Assembly: GCA_020403245.1 (NCBI GenBank)
Contig: JADBYA010000005.1
Coordinates: 62,001 to 126,000 of the forward strand
From: Flavobacterium sp.
GTDB lineage: Bacteria > Bacteroidota > Bacteroidia > Flavobacteriales > Flavobacteriaceae
Direction: 5' to 3'
Length of the DNA: 64,000 nt
This document shows, in pieces, positions 17,635 through 25,580 of the stretch (the first letter of the stretch is position 1; the number at the start of each line of letters is the position of its first letter). Both the position numbers and the translations under genes were made by a program. The notes under the pieces were generated by a model. That model ran no database searches and was not told the DNA's origin. It saw only the letters and a list, made by a program, of their open reading frames with translations.

Positions 17635-18468
17635 ATGTCAAACATCTATTTAGCCTATCATTTTTCGGTCGAGCCCAAAGTATTAGGTTCTGAAATTTTA
17701 ATTGCTGAATTGGGTGAAAAACCGTTTGAAAGTTTTATTGAAACTGATAATGGGTTTAGTGCTTATATTCAAAAAAACCTTTGGACAAAAGACGTATTAG
17801 ATGATATTTATTTGTTACATTCTCCTGAGTTCACTATTTCCCACACCATCGAAGAAATTGCGCAAGTCAATTGGAATGAAGAATGGGAAAAAAACTTCGA
17901 CCCAATAGATGTTGATGGAAAATGCCATGTTCGCGCACCATTCCATCCTAAAACTAATGCAGAATTTGATATCATTATCGAACCCAAAATGAGTTTTGGA
18001 ACAGGTCATCATGAAACTACTCACATGATGATACAACATCTTTTAGAAACTGATGTTACCAATAAGAAAACCCTTGACATGGGTTGCGGAACTGCTATAT
18101 TAGCCATTCTTGCCGAAATGAAAGGTGCTAAACCTATTGATGCTATAGATATTGATAATTGGTGTTATTTAAATTCCATTGAAAATGCAGAGCGCAATAA
18201 TTGTAACGAAATAAGAGTACATGAAGGTGATGCAGCTTTGTTAAACGACAAAAATTACGATGTAATCATTGCCAACATTAACCGTAATATTTTGTTGAAC
18301 GATATGCAACAATACGTAAATAGTTTAAAAAAAGATGGTATTCTATTATTAAGTGGATTTTACAATGAAGACATACCGTTTATTGATGCCTCTTGTACAG
18401 AAAAAGGATTGACTTTTGTTAAAAAATTTGAAAGAAACAATTGGGTTTCTTTGAAATATGTAAATTAG
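17635..18468 (+). CDS. prmA: Ribosomal protein L11 methyltransferase
   Basis: Methylates lysines and the N-terminus of ribosomal protein L11 using S-adenosylmethionine. The C-terminal Rossmann domain shows MSFGTGHHETTHMM, LDMGCGTAILAI (SAM loop), DAIDIDNWC and VIIANINRNILL. The N-terminal ~95 residues are the substrate-recognition domain. Length 277 is typical. clpS follows within 30 bases. Confidence 0.95.
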   Translation: MSNIYLAYHFSVEPKVLGSEILIAELGEKPFESFIETDNGFSAYIQKNLWTKDVLDDIYLLHSPEFTISHTIEEIAQVNWNEEWEKNFDPIDVDGKCHVRAPFHPKTNAEFDIIIEPKMSFGTGHHETTHMMIQHLLETDVTNKKTLDMGCGTAILAILAEMKGAKPIDAIDIDNWCYLNSIENAERNNCNEIRVHEGDAALLNDKNYDVIIANINRNILLNDMQQYVNSLKKDGILLLSGFYNEDIPFIDASCTEKGLTFVKKFERNNWVSLKYVN

Positions 18469-18496
18469 CAACAAAAATTTTCAGGAAGTAAAAGGA

Positions 18497-18778
18497 ATGA
18501 AAATGAGCATTATAGAAAAAATACAGGAAGACGTTTTAGTTGACGAACTAGTAGGAATCAATAACGAAATTGTTTTGTACAATGACGATGTCAATACATT
18601 TGATCATGTTATTGATACGTTAATTCGGGTTTGTAATCATACATCGGAACAAGCAGAACAATGCGCGATTTTAGTTCACTATAAAGGAAAATGCACGGTA
18701 AAAACTGGAAGTTTTGATGAATTGAAACCGCAATGTACTCAATTACTAGAAGCAGGTTTGAGCGCGGAGATAGTTTAA
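18497..18778 (+). CDS. clpS: ATP-dependent Clp protease adaptor ClpS
   Basis: 93 residues with the ClpS core: LYNDDVNTFDHVIDTLIRVCNHT, EQAEQCAILVHYKGKCTVKTG and LKPQCTQLLEAGLSAEI. The LYNDD-N-F motif and the His/Lys segment bind N-degrons and hand them to ClpA/C. No clpA/C is adjacent; it follows prmA, a common order in the phylum. ATG one codon pair downstream (MSIIEK) is a possible alternative start. Confidence 0.95.
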   Translation: MKMSIIEKIQEDVLVDELVGINNEIVLYNDDVNTFDHVIDTLIRVCNHTSEQAEQCAILVHYKGKCTVKTGSFDELKPQCTQLLEAGLSAEIV

Positions 18779-18843
18779 CAAGTTTATCATGTTTATGAAG
18801 TTTAATTTTGTTTGACTGAACACTAATCTCTGAATACTGAACA

Positions 18844-19272
18844 CTAACCCTTAAACTTCCAATCAAACTCATCGTTGTCTTTGATGATAGCACCAATTTC
18901 TACTCTAATAATTATACCAAATTCCGATTGAAGAATTAACCAATTGCTCTCGTTGAAGTGATTTTCGGTGCTGTCAAAATCTTCTTGTTCCCATGATGTA
19001 AAAGGCAATTCGCTTATAATTTCTGCTACATTTCTTCCGATTACTTTTTTTTCCAAAAGTGTTACATCAGTATTGGAAGTAATAATATATCCCAATCGAA
19101 AAGCTTCGTCTTCGTAGAAAGTTAACCGCAACTTTTCATTATAGTACAAATAAATACTATTTCCGTCATCGTCTACAAACTGTTTAGTTGGTTTACCATA
19201 AATAGCTTCAACATGGTTTTGTTTCATGCCGAATAATAATTGGTCAACTCCATTTTTTGGATTTATTTTCAT
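18844..19272 (-). CDS. Hypothetical cytoplasmic protein
   Basis: 142 residues, acidic, without signal or membrane segment. Begins INPKNGVDQLLFGMKQNHVEAIYGKP, a pattern recalling small proteins that contain a 'G(M/I)..eV...lG.P' SmpA/BLIP-like start, but the rest gives no firm assignment. Convergent with clpS; the 65-base gap between them holds repeated CTGAACACTAA-type words. Confidence 0.7.
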   Translation of the reverse strand: MKINPKNGVDQLLFGMKQNHVEAIYGKPTKQFVDDDGNSIYLYYNEKLRLTFYEDEAFRLGYIITSNTDVTLLEKKVIGRNVAEIISELPFTSWEQEDFDSTENHFNESNWLILQSEFGIIIRVEIGAIIKDNDEFDWKFKG

Positions 19273-19381
19273 TTTTTTACTGTTAAATTTGAAGATTTAG
19301 TTTGTTACACCAAGTAGGTAAAGTTACACTATTGATAAATAAGTTTTTATTATATTTACTTGTATAAATACGCTATTAAAT

Positions 19382-20161
19382 ATGAAAACAGATTTACTTC
19401 TACAAACCGAAGCATGGGCAATTGCCTTAACCCTTTTTATTCTAATGATTATTGCAACAATGATTGGAAAAATAATTGGAACCAATATTTACAAAAATAA
19501 AAAGTCAGAAAAGAATTTAACAGAAACTTCAGGACTTATTGGATTGCTATTTTTCCTTTTGGCATTTACATTTGGCATGAGTGGCAGTCGTTTTGATTCC
19601 CGAAGAACTATTGTGATTGAAGAGGCAAATGACATAGGCACAGCTATTTTGCGTAGTGATTTGTATCCCGATACTGAAAGAACATTATTCCGAAAAGATT
19701 TCAAAGAGTATGTAGAAGCCAGGATTCAATATTATGAAGTTGGAACAGATGTAAAAGGAATTCTAAAAGCCGATAGTTTATCTCAAGCAATATCGGCAAG
19801 ATTATGGCAACGCGCGAGTGCATTATCTAAAGACCCCGCCAATCTTGCTGCCACACAACAAATGATTCCTGCATTAAATACGATGATCGATGTTACCACA
19901 TCACGTCTTGCTGGAGAAAGAGCAAAAGTTCCCGAAAGTATTTTGATAATGCTGTTTCTACTGGCGCTAATAACCGCTTTTTATAGTGGCTATTCCGAAG
20001 GGAGAAAAGGCAAAATTGATTGGTTAGTCCAAACAGGGTTTTGCTTGTTGGTATCGTTAGTAATATTATTTACCTATGATTTAGACCGTCCGCGAAGAGG
20101 TTTTGTAAACTTAGATGGACCAAATCAAACGATAATAGAACTTCGAAAAAATTTTAATTAA
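19382..20161 (+). CDS. Bestrophin-like (DUF4239-type) membrane protein
   Basis: 259 residues with two N-terminal membrane helices (about 13-32 and 53-70), a long central soluble region containing FRKDFKEYVEARIQYYE, and two C-terminal helices (about 185-202 and 214-232). This 2+2 layout and the GLLFFLLAFTFGMSGSRFDSRR segment resemble the bestrophin-like DUF4239 family, of unknown transport or scaffolding role. Its stop codon overlaps the stop of the convergent PurM-like gene, and its terminator lies inside that gene. Confidence 0.72.
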   Translation: MKTDLLLQTEAWAIALTLFILMIIATMIGKIIGTNIYKNKKSEKNLTETSGLIGLLFFLLAFTFGMSGSRFDSRRTIVIEEANDIGTAILRSDLYPDTERTLFRKDFKEYVEARIQYYEVGTDVKGILKADSLSQAISARLWQRASALSKDPANLAATQQMIPALNTMIDVTTSRLAGERAKVPESILIMLFLLALITAFYSGYSEGRKGKIDWLVQTGFCLLVSLVILFTYDLDRPRRGFVNLDGPNQTIIELRKNFN

Positions 20162-21357
20162 TATTCAAATTTTCCAAACTCACTTTCAATAGTGAGTTTT
20201 TTTGTTTTATTCTGATGCATATCAGAATCTATAGTTTCTACTCTTCCCACAATTTGAGCGTCAACTCCAAAAGATTTTGAGATTTCGATGATGTCCTGAG
20301 CGATTTCATTTGACACATACAACTCCATGCGATGACCGCAGTTAAACACTTGGTACATTTCTTTCCAATCGGTTTTGGATTGTTCTTGAATTAATTTGAA
20401 AAGAGGAGGAATTGGAAATAAGTTATCTTTAATGACATGCACATTATCAACGAAATGCAACACTTTGGTTTGTGCACCACCAGAGCAATGTACCATGCCG
20501 TGAATTTCGTTTGGACTATATTTTTCTAATATTTTTATTATTATTGGAGCATAGGTTCTTGTTGGCGAAAGCACTAATTTTCCTGCATCAATTGGAGCAT
20601 TTTCTACCCTATCGGTTAGTTTTAGACTTCCCGAATAGACCAAATCATTTGGGACGAAAGCATCAAAACTCTCAGGATATTGAGTAGCTAAATAATGGGC
20701 AAAAACATCATGTCGTGCCGAGGTTAAGCCGTTGCTTCCCATGCCGCCATTGTATTCTTTTTCATAATTGGCTTGACCAAAAGAAGCCAAACCTACAATT
20801 ACATCGCCCGCTTTGATGTTGGCATTATCAATAACATCGCTGCGCTTCATTCGGGCAGTAACGGTGGAATCAACAATAATGGTGCGAACCAAGTCACCAA
20901 CATCAGCCGTTTCGCCACCCGTAGAATGAATTGTTACTCCAAAGGTTTTCAAATCGGCAATTAACTCTTCAGTTCCATTAATAATAGCTGAAATGACTTC
21001 AGCTGGAATGAGATTTTTGTTTCTTCCAATGGTGGAGGAAAGTAGAATATTATTGGTTGCACCAACACATAATAAATCGTCAATATTCATAATCAACGCA
21101 TCTTGCGCAATGCCTTTCCACACTGAAATATCGCTGGTTTCTTTCCAATACAAATAGGCCAAAGAAGATTTTGTCCCTGCACCATCAGCATGCATAATGA
21201 GGCAATAGCTGTCATCGTTGGTCAAATAATCGGGGACAATTTTGCAGAAAGCTTTGGGAAATAATCCTTTATCAATGTTTTTGATGGCGACGTGGACATC
21301 TTCTTTAGATGCCGAAACGCCACGAAGATTATACCGTTGACTGTTATCAGAACTCAT
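20158..21357 (-). CDS. Phosphoribosylformylglycinamidine cyclo-ligase-like (AIR synthase family)
   Basis: A PurM/SelD-superfamily ATP-dependent enzyme, 399 residues. Motifs: HADGAGTKSSLAY (nucleotide/Mg site), NIDDLLCVGATNNILLSS, HSTGGETADVGD, VIVGLASFG, RTYAPII, and VFNCGHRMEL. Classical PurM has DGVGTK and a NCGIGM-type motif; the substitutions here (GAGTKS, NCGHRM) match the divergent form annotated as cyclo-ligase in Bacteroidota. It probably closes the imidazole ring of AIR in purine synthesis, but I hold back the symbol because of these differences and because no other pur genes adjoin it. Confidence 0.83.
   Translation of the reverse strand: MSSDNSQRYNLRGVSASKEDVHVAIKNIDKGLFPKAFCKIVPDYLTNDDSYCLIMHADGAGTKSSLAYLYWKETSDISVWKGIAQDALIMNIDDLLCVGATNNILLSSTIGRNKNLIPAEVISAIINGTEELIADLKTFGVTIHSTGGETADVGDLVRTIIVDSTVTARMKRSDVIDNANIKAGDVIVGLASFGQANYEKEYNGGMGSNGLTSARHDVFAHYLATQYPESFDAFVPNDLVYSGSLKLTDRVENAPIDAGKLVLSPTRTYAPIIIKILEKYSPNEIHGMVHCSGGAQTKVLHFVDNVHVIKDNLFPIPPLFKLIQEQSKTDWKEMYQVFNCGHRMELYVSNEIAQDIIEISKSFGVDAQIVGRVETIDSDMHQNKTKKLTIESEFGKFEY
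20176..20203 (+). terminator. Intrinsic terminator of the bestrophin-like gene, inside the opposing gene
   Basis: Perfect 9-base stem AAACTCACT / AGTGAGTTT with a six-base loop, followed by a T-run. The T-run is on the plus side, so it serves the plus-strand gene. It is encoded within the last codons of the convergent PurM-like gene. Confidence 0.8.
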
Positions 21358-21426
21358 TTTTTGTAGTTAATGTTATTAACTTCATGTCTCTTTTTTTAAG
21401 ATTTTCAAACTACTGTTGGAATGTAG

Positions 21427-21591
21427 TTAATGTCCAATAGGCTTTTGTTTACTTTCTGCAATTTGATTTTTTAAATATGCTTTTAATTCTTCAAAACTCA
21501 TATTTTGAGTTTCAGAGCTTATTTTGTCTCTAATTTCACGCATCATTTTCACTGCATCAAATTTTTTTTCTATTTTTTTATTCGTTTCCAT
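21427..21591 (-). CDS. Small helical protein, candidate antitoxin of the PIN module
   Basis: 54 residues, METNKKIEKK... to ...KQKPIGH, ending in TAA. The start ATG lies inside the end of the PIN gene (14-base overlap, another frame), so the two are translationally coupled. Predicted to be mostly helical and highly charged (KMMREIRDKISSET, MSFEELKAYLKNQI). The size, overlap and MREIRDKIS...FEELKAYL pattern fit an antitoxin for the PIN toxin. The order (toxin first) is the reverse of the usual. Family not recognised; call rests on position and composition. Confidence 0.68.
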   Translation of the reverse strand: METNKKIEKKFDAVKMMREIRDKISSETQNMSFEELKAYLKNQIAESKQKPIGH

Positions 21592-22048
21592 TTTCATAAT
21601 TTATTAAATCATTTGGGCTTCTAATTTCAATCATTTGATAACCTAATCTTAAGTTTACGGAATTATAACCTTTTATTCTGTCCAAGTTTACAATATGTTT
21701 AAAATTCCAACTTGCTAAAACATCAACTTTATTAATTGTTGCCAATGCAATATGTCTGCAATCTTCTAAAGAAGTTTTTCCAACAACTTTTTCTTCAATA
21801 TAGGTGTTTGCAAGTTTGACAGCATCTTCAGTTAACTCTATTCTTTCAAATTTCTCAGCAGAATAATAATGAAGCAATTCTTTTACGTTTTTTGGTGCTT
21901 TTATTAATTCAACATCAAGTAAATCTGAAATTACAAAGATAATTTCGTTGTTTTCAAATCTTTTAAAAAAACTTCTTGTTGCTTCTTTAAATTCTTCATC
22001 AAAATATCCTCCAACAACTGATGTATCTATATAAATCCTCTGTTTCAT
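21578..22048 (-). CDS. PIN-domain protein, VapC-like toxin candidate
   Basis: 156 residues from the ATG MKQRIYIDTS; a GTG two codons upstream would overlap the promoter box. PIN-domain acidic residues: Asp in YIDTSVVGG, Glu in DVELIKAP, Asp in SLEDCRHIALATI, and the closing DVLASWNFKHIVN. PIN domains are Mg/Mn-dependent RNases, in VapC toxins cutting tRNA or rRNA. Followed by an overlapping 54-residue ORF, completing a two-gene toxin-antitoxin-like unit. The target is unknown. Confidence 0.85.
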   Translation of the reverse strand: MKQRIYIDTSVVGGYFDEEFKEATRSFFKRFENNEIIFVISDLLDVELIKAPKNVKELLHYYSAEKFERIELTEDAVKLANTYIEEKVVGKTSLEDCRHIALATINKVDVLASWNFKHIVNLDRIKGYNSVNLRLGYQMIEIRSPNDLINYENGNE

Positions 22049-22053
22049 AAACA

Positions 22054-22061
22054 CAAAATTA
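22054..22061 (-). promoter_or_regulatory. -7 promoter box (TAATTTTG) of the PIN module
   Basis: Matches TAnnTTTG on the minus strand and ends five bases before the PIN ATG, predicting a leaderless or nearly leaderless transcript. Confidence 0.5.
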
Positions 22062-22127
22062 CAAATAAAGTTTTAATAAATTTTTAGAAATAATGGTTTA
22101 GAATTTGGAATTTGGATTTATTTATAG

Positions 22128-22898
22128 TTAGTTTTCCAAAATTAAAATCTCTACTCTTCGGTTTTCATCGGCTTCGTTTTCGTTTTTTTCCGGGATTTTA
22201 TGGATGGGTTTTGATATTCCGAATCCTTTGAATGTCATTCTTTTTCTATCAATTTTATTTCTAATGAGGTAAGAATAAATAGTTTTGGCTCTTGCGGTTG
22301 AAACATCATTTATATCTCTAACCAATTGGCAACAAATATGTCCTTGTATTTCGATTTTCAATCTAGGATTTTCTTCCATTGCGGTAAGTAAGTCGAATAA
22401 AATAGGTTGTGATTTGGCAACAATTTGGTCTGAATTGTTAAAGAAATAAATGTTAGGAAGTTTGATAGTTTCGCCTACTTTAGAATTTCTAATTTGCTTA
22501 GTAAGTTCACTTTCATTCGTTTTTATTTGCTGTTCGTTATAAAAAATAATTACTTTCCTATTCTCAGCTTGGATTTTTGATTGTTTGAAATCTTTTCCAA
22601 TAGCTATTTTTTCTAGATTTTTATTAAACTTCAATCCACTTTTTTCTAATAATTTACGAACACTTTCTATGCGTCGTTCGGCTAATTTTTTGTTGTAATT
22701 TTTAGTATCGATACTATCGCAGTATCCTAATAATTTGATGATTTCAATATTTCTATTGGAAGCCATCCATTCGTTAATGGTAAGAATAGAACTTTGTTTT
22801 GGAAAGTCTTTGTTGAAATCAAAAAAAACTTCTAGCTTCTTTTGACTAAAACTTGAGACCGAAAACAAAAAAAATAAACTTAAAAGATAGCTCCGCAT
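22128..22898 (-). CDS. OmpA-family protein with two OmpA-like domains
   Basis: 256 residues with a signal peptide (SSFSQ). Two OmpA-like units in tandem: the first (about 20-125) has YCDSIDTKNYNKKLAERRIESV and ENRKVIIF; the second (about 150-256) has LKIEIQGHICCQ, DVSTARAKTIYSYLI, MTFKGFG and ENRRVEILI. OmpA-like domains bind peptidoglycan. There is no N-terminal beta barrel and no lipobox, so it is probably a periplasmic or loosely wall-bound protein. Homologous to, and directly downstream of, the next gene on the minus strand (two-base gap). Confidence 0.87.
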   Translation of the reverse strand: MRSYLLSLFFLFSVSSFSQKKLEVFFDFNKDFPKQSSILTINEWMASNRNIEIIKLLGYCDSIDTKNYNKKLAERRIESVRKLLEKSGLKFNKNLEKIAIGKDFKQSKIQAENRKVIIFYNEQQIKTNESELTKQIRNSKVGETIKLPNIYFFNNSDQIVAKSQPILFDLLTAMEENPRLKIEIQGHICCQLVRDINDVSTARAKTIYSYLIRNKIDRKRMTFKGFGISKPIHKIPEKNENEADENRRVEILILEN

Positions 22899-22900
22899 CT

Positions 22901-23788
22901 TTAATTTTGAATAATTAAAATTTCTACTCTGCGATTGGCGGCACGCTCCTTTTCATCTTTCTCAGGCAACGGATAAATGGGTTGTGTGCTTCCAAAACCT
23001 TTGTAGGACAATCGGCTTTTGTCGATTTCATTTTGTATCAAAAAATTATAAATAGCTTTGGCACGTTGGGTTGACAAATCGGTTCTGTCTACTGGCATAC
23101 AACATAAATGTCCCTGAATTTCGATTTTTAATTGCGGATTTTTTTGCAAAACTAACAACAACTCATACATTTTTCCACGTGATTCATTTACTACAGCAAA
23201 GGTATTGATGATAAAATTAAGGTTTTCTATTTTTAGTTTTTCACCTGGTTTTGCTTCACCCATTGTCTTCATAAAAACTCGATCCAATTTGAACTCTGAT
23301 ATAGTTCCATTGGGATTTTCAAATACTAATTTTTCGGGGTAAACTATTTCGGTTTTTGGTTGTTCCTCCTTTATCGCCTTTTTAATACCTAAAATTTCAT
23401 CTTCTCGAGGTAAATCTTTTTCAAGGATATAAAAGATGGTAACTTTCCTGTTTTCGGCTTTATTGACTGACTGATTAAAACTTTCGCCAAAACTTCTTGT
23501 TTTAAAATCTTCTCTAATTTTGATTTGATTTTTTACATTTTGAAAAATAAAATCTACTCTTTTTTGCGCTAAAGTATCATTAAAACCCGTTGTCCCAACT
23601 TCATCAGTAAAACCGTGAATGGCAACAATTTTATTGTTTTTATTTTCAGAAATCCAATTATTTAAACTCTGTTTTTCTTTTGTAGTTAAATCAAATTTAT
23701 TGCTGTCAAAATAAACTGAAAATTGCTCTTGCGAATAAAACGTAGTTACAAAAAGAAGCGAAGAAAAAAAGAAAAATACTGATTTCAT
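22901..23788 (-). CDS. OmpA-family protein with two OmpA-like domains (paralogue)
   Basis: 295 residues, signal peptide, first gene of a two-gene unit. Domain 1: FSVYFDSNKFDLT, IHGFTDEVGTTGFNDTLAQKRVDF, ENRKVTIFY, with the canonical TD..G and Arg for diaminopimelate binding. Domain 2: LKIEIQGHLCCMPVDRTDLSTQRAKAIYNFLI, LSYKGFGSTQPIYPLP, ANRRVEILI, where the usual TD is replaced by a vicinal Cys pair. The shared GHxCC in both paralogues suggests duplication of the whole two-domain gene. Confidence 0.88.
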   Translation of the reverse strand: MKSVFFFFSSLLFVTTFYSQEQFSVYFDSNKFDLTTKEKQSLNNWISENKNNKIVAIHGFTDEVGTTGFNDTLAQKRVDFIFQNVKNQIKIREDFKTRSFGESFNQSVNKAENRKVTIFYILEKDLPREDEILGIKKAIKEEQPKTEIVYPEKLVFENPNGTISEFKLDRVFMKTMGEAKPGEKLKIENLNFIINTFAVVNESRGKMYELLLVLQKNPQLKIEIQGHLCCMPVDRTDLSTQRAKAIYNFLIQNEIDKSRLSYKGFGSTQPIYPLPEKDEKERAANRRVEILIIQN

Positions 23789-23870
23789 TTTACCTTAAAT
23801 TTACAACGAAATTACTTAAAAATAATTTTACTTTTTAATAAAAACATATTAAATAATTAATAGATTTTTT

Positions 23871-23878
23871 TACATTTG
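23871..23878 (+). promoter_or_regulatory. -7 promoter box (TACATTTG) of the mini T9SS-cargo gene
   Basis: Exact TAnnTTTG, 19 bases before the ATG, the spacing most common in this window. Confidence 0.5.
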
Positions 23879-23897
23879 TAATCTAAAATACTTCATA

Positions 23898-24350
23898 ATG
23901 AAACAATTATTATTTTTTTTACTTTTAATCTTTGGCATCCCAACAAAAGCTCAATCTATTATTCAGTCTGTTAACTCAGGGAGTTTAATAACTTCCAGTT
24001 CTTCAGTTTCCATAGGTGAAATTGTGGTAGTTCCTCAAAATCAATCCCAATCCAGTTCAGGAATTATTGGAATTTTGGCTCAAACACAGCAAACATTAGA
24101 AGTACCTCAACTAGAACTTAGCCAAAACATCACTGTTTTTCCAAACCCAACAACAGCAACTGTTTACTTTCAATCGGATACTAATATTGTAAACGAGAAG
24201 GTTATTATCGTGAATGTTTCGGGTCAAATTGTGGCTCAAAAAACAATTTCTGCTGCAAACTCTTTAGACTTGTCTATGCTTTCTTCAGGAATTTATTTAC
24301 TTCAATTCAATAACAAAAAAATCAATTCTTTTAAAATAATCAAACACTAA
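23898..24350 (+). CDS. Short type IX secretion (T9SS type A) cargo protein
   Basis: 150 residues: signal peptide (ends TKAQ), a short Ser-rich middle (about 20-70), and a C-terminal type A sorting domain with ITVFPNPTTATVYFQ, IIVNVSGQIVAQKTIS, LSSGIYLLQF and a basic end (FKIIKH). Such domains direct export through the type IX system and attachment to the cell surface. The protein is hardly more than signal plus sorting domain, so it has little passenger. The next gene starts two bases later, so both are probably co-transcribed and may act together at the surface. Confidence 0.9.
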   Translation: MKQLLFFLLLIFGIPTKAQSIIQSVNSGSLITSSSSVSIGEIVVVPQNQSQSSSGIIGILAQTQQTLEVPQLELSQNITVFPNPTTATVYFQSDTNIVNEKVIIVNVSGQIVAQKTISAANSLDLSMLSSGIYLLQFNNKKINSFKIIKH

Positions 24351-24352
24351 TT

Positions 24353-25474
24353 ATGAAAAAACTAGTACTATTATCAACTCTTTTTATATCCTTACTAACT
24401 TTTGCACAAGTACCACAAGGAATATCCTATCAAGCTATTGCTTTGAACGGTTCAGGAAATCCTGTTGTGAGTTCGAATGTTGGGGTTAAACTTTCTCTAC
24501 TTGATGCAACGTCAACTGGAACAGTTTTATATTCAGAAACACAGTCAAGAACTACCAATCCTCAAGGGCTTTTCAATTTAACTATTGGTCAAGGAACAGT
24601 AGTTTCGGGAATATTTAACACCATTAATTGGGGAACAAATGCTAAGTTCCTCAAAGTAGAAATGGATGCTACTGGCGGAACAAACTATGTTTTGGTGGGA
24701 ACAACACAGTTACTTTCTGTGCCTTATGCCTTAGCCGCCGATAGCTTGGTAACATCTCCTGGTGAAGGAATTACTTTGGTATCACCTAACGGAACACCAT
24801 ATCAAGTTACAGTAAACGATAGTGGTCAATTGTCGTTACCTTCAACTGCCAGTCCATCCCCAAGCACACCAAACAATTTTTTTATGTATGGAACGTTTAA
24901 TTCGTTTACTCCAACGACAGCATTGTTAATGGCTAGTCTTAGTAGTGGTGGCAACTTAAATAGATTTGGTTACCGATATTTAACTGCTGGTACAGAATTA
25001 AAATTTTTAGCCACCAACACAGCAAGTTCTCCTGTATATGGTGTTAATTTATCGAATAATCTTCAAGTTAATGGGGCAAGTTTTTTAGTAAATACTTCAG
25101 GCTATTATTTAATTGACTTAGTTAATGGTTCTGGTCCAGCTTATCCTTTAAATGATTTTTCATTGGCTCTCAAATCACAGAGTCCAATAATAGACTATGA
25201 TTTAACTTCTACTACTATAAACAGTACTTATTCTGTAGCGACGAATACATTTATATTTAATCTAACCATATCCGCTAATAGCAATGCCCGTTTTAAATTT
25301 GTTTATGATGACCCTAGAGGAAGTTTTCATGGCGATAATCTGGCAGATGGCACCCTTGAAAGTGACGGTACAGGGATAACTGTTACAAATAACACGGGAA
25401 CTCCAAGAAATTACAGAGTAGAATTGACAATCAATTTTAATGGTTCTGCTTCATACATTGTTGTTCCTCTGTAA
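24353..25474 (+). CDS. Secreted surface protein of tail-fibre-like N-terminus
   Basis: 373 residues with signal peptide (LTFAQ). Residues ~20-130 (PQGISYQAIALNGSGNPVVSSNVGVKLSLLD, GLFNLTIGQGTVVSG, LLSVPYALAAD) match a domain common at the start of Bacteroidota surface proteins and tail-fibre-like repeats. The C-terminal part from NNFFMYGTFNSFTPTTALLM resembles SusE/SusF-type beta-sandwich starch-binding units (similarity by eye, uncertain). It lacks its own type A sorting domain, while the partner upstream is almost only that domain. Confidence 0.75.
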   Translation: MKKLVLLSTLFISLLTFAQVPQGISYQAIALNGSGNPVVSSNVGVKLSLLDATSTGTVLYSETQSRTTNPQGLFNLTIGQGTVVSGIFNTINWGTNAKFLKVEMDATGGTNYVLVGTTQLLSVPYALAADSLVTSPGEGITLVSPNGTPYQVTVNDSGQLSLPSTASPSPSTPNNFFMYGTFNSFTPTTALLMASLSSGGNLNRFGYRYLTAGTELKFLATNTASSPVYGVNLSNNLQVNGASFLVNTSGYYLIDLVNGSGPAYPLNDFSLALKSQSPIIDYDLTSTTINSTYSVATNTFIFNLTISANSNARFKFVYDDPRGSFHGDNLADGTLESDGTGITVTNNTGTPRNYRVELTINFNGSASYIVVPL

Positions 25475-25506
25475 ATAAAATTTAATAATTGCATGAATCT
25501 AAATGT

Positions 25507-25541
25507 AAAAACCTGCTAAATTAATTTTAGCAGGTTTTTTT
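25507..25541. terminator. Bidirectional intrinsic terminator
   Basis: Stem ACCTGCTAAA / TTTAGCAGGT (perfect 10 bp, five-base loop) flanked by A-run and T-run, so it can terminate both convergent units: the surface-protein operon and glnN. Confidence 0.92.
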
Positions 25542-25563
25542 CTATTTTCTATTCTCTATTTTC
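25541..25563 (+). repeat. Short tandem repeat around TCTATTT
   Basis: Three to four 6-7-base units (TCTATTT, TCTATTC, TCTATTT, TCTTTG), directly after the terminator and before the 3' end of glnN. Confidence 0.55.
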
Positions 25564-25580
25564 TTTGTACTTAGAAAAAA

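Noticed and set aside
24353..25474. Phage tail-fibre gene, hence a prophage
   Set aside because: The N-terminal similarity is to a domain common in Bacteroidota surface proteins; there is a signal peptide and no phage gene nearby.
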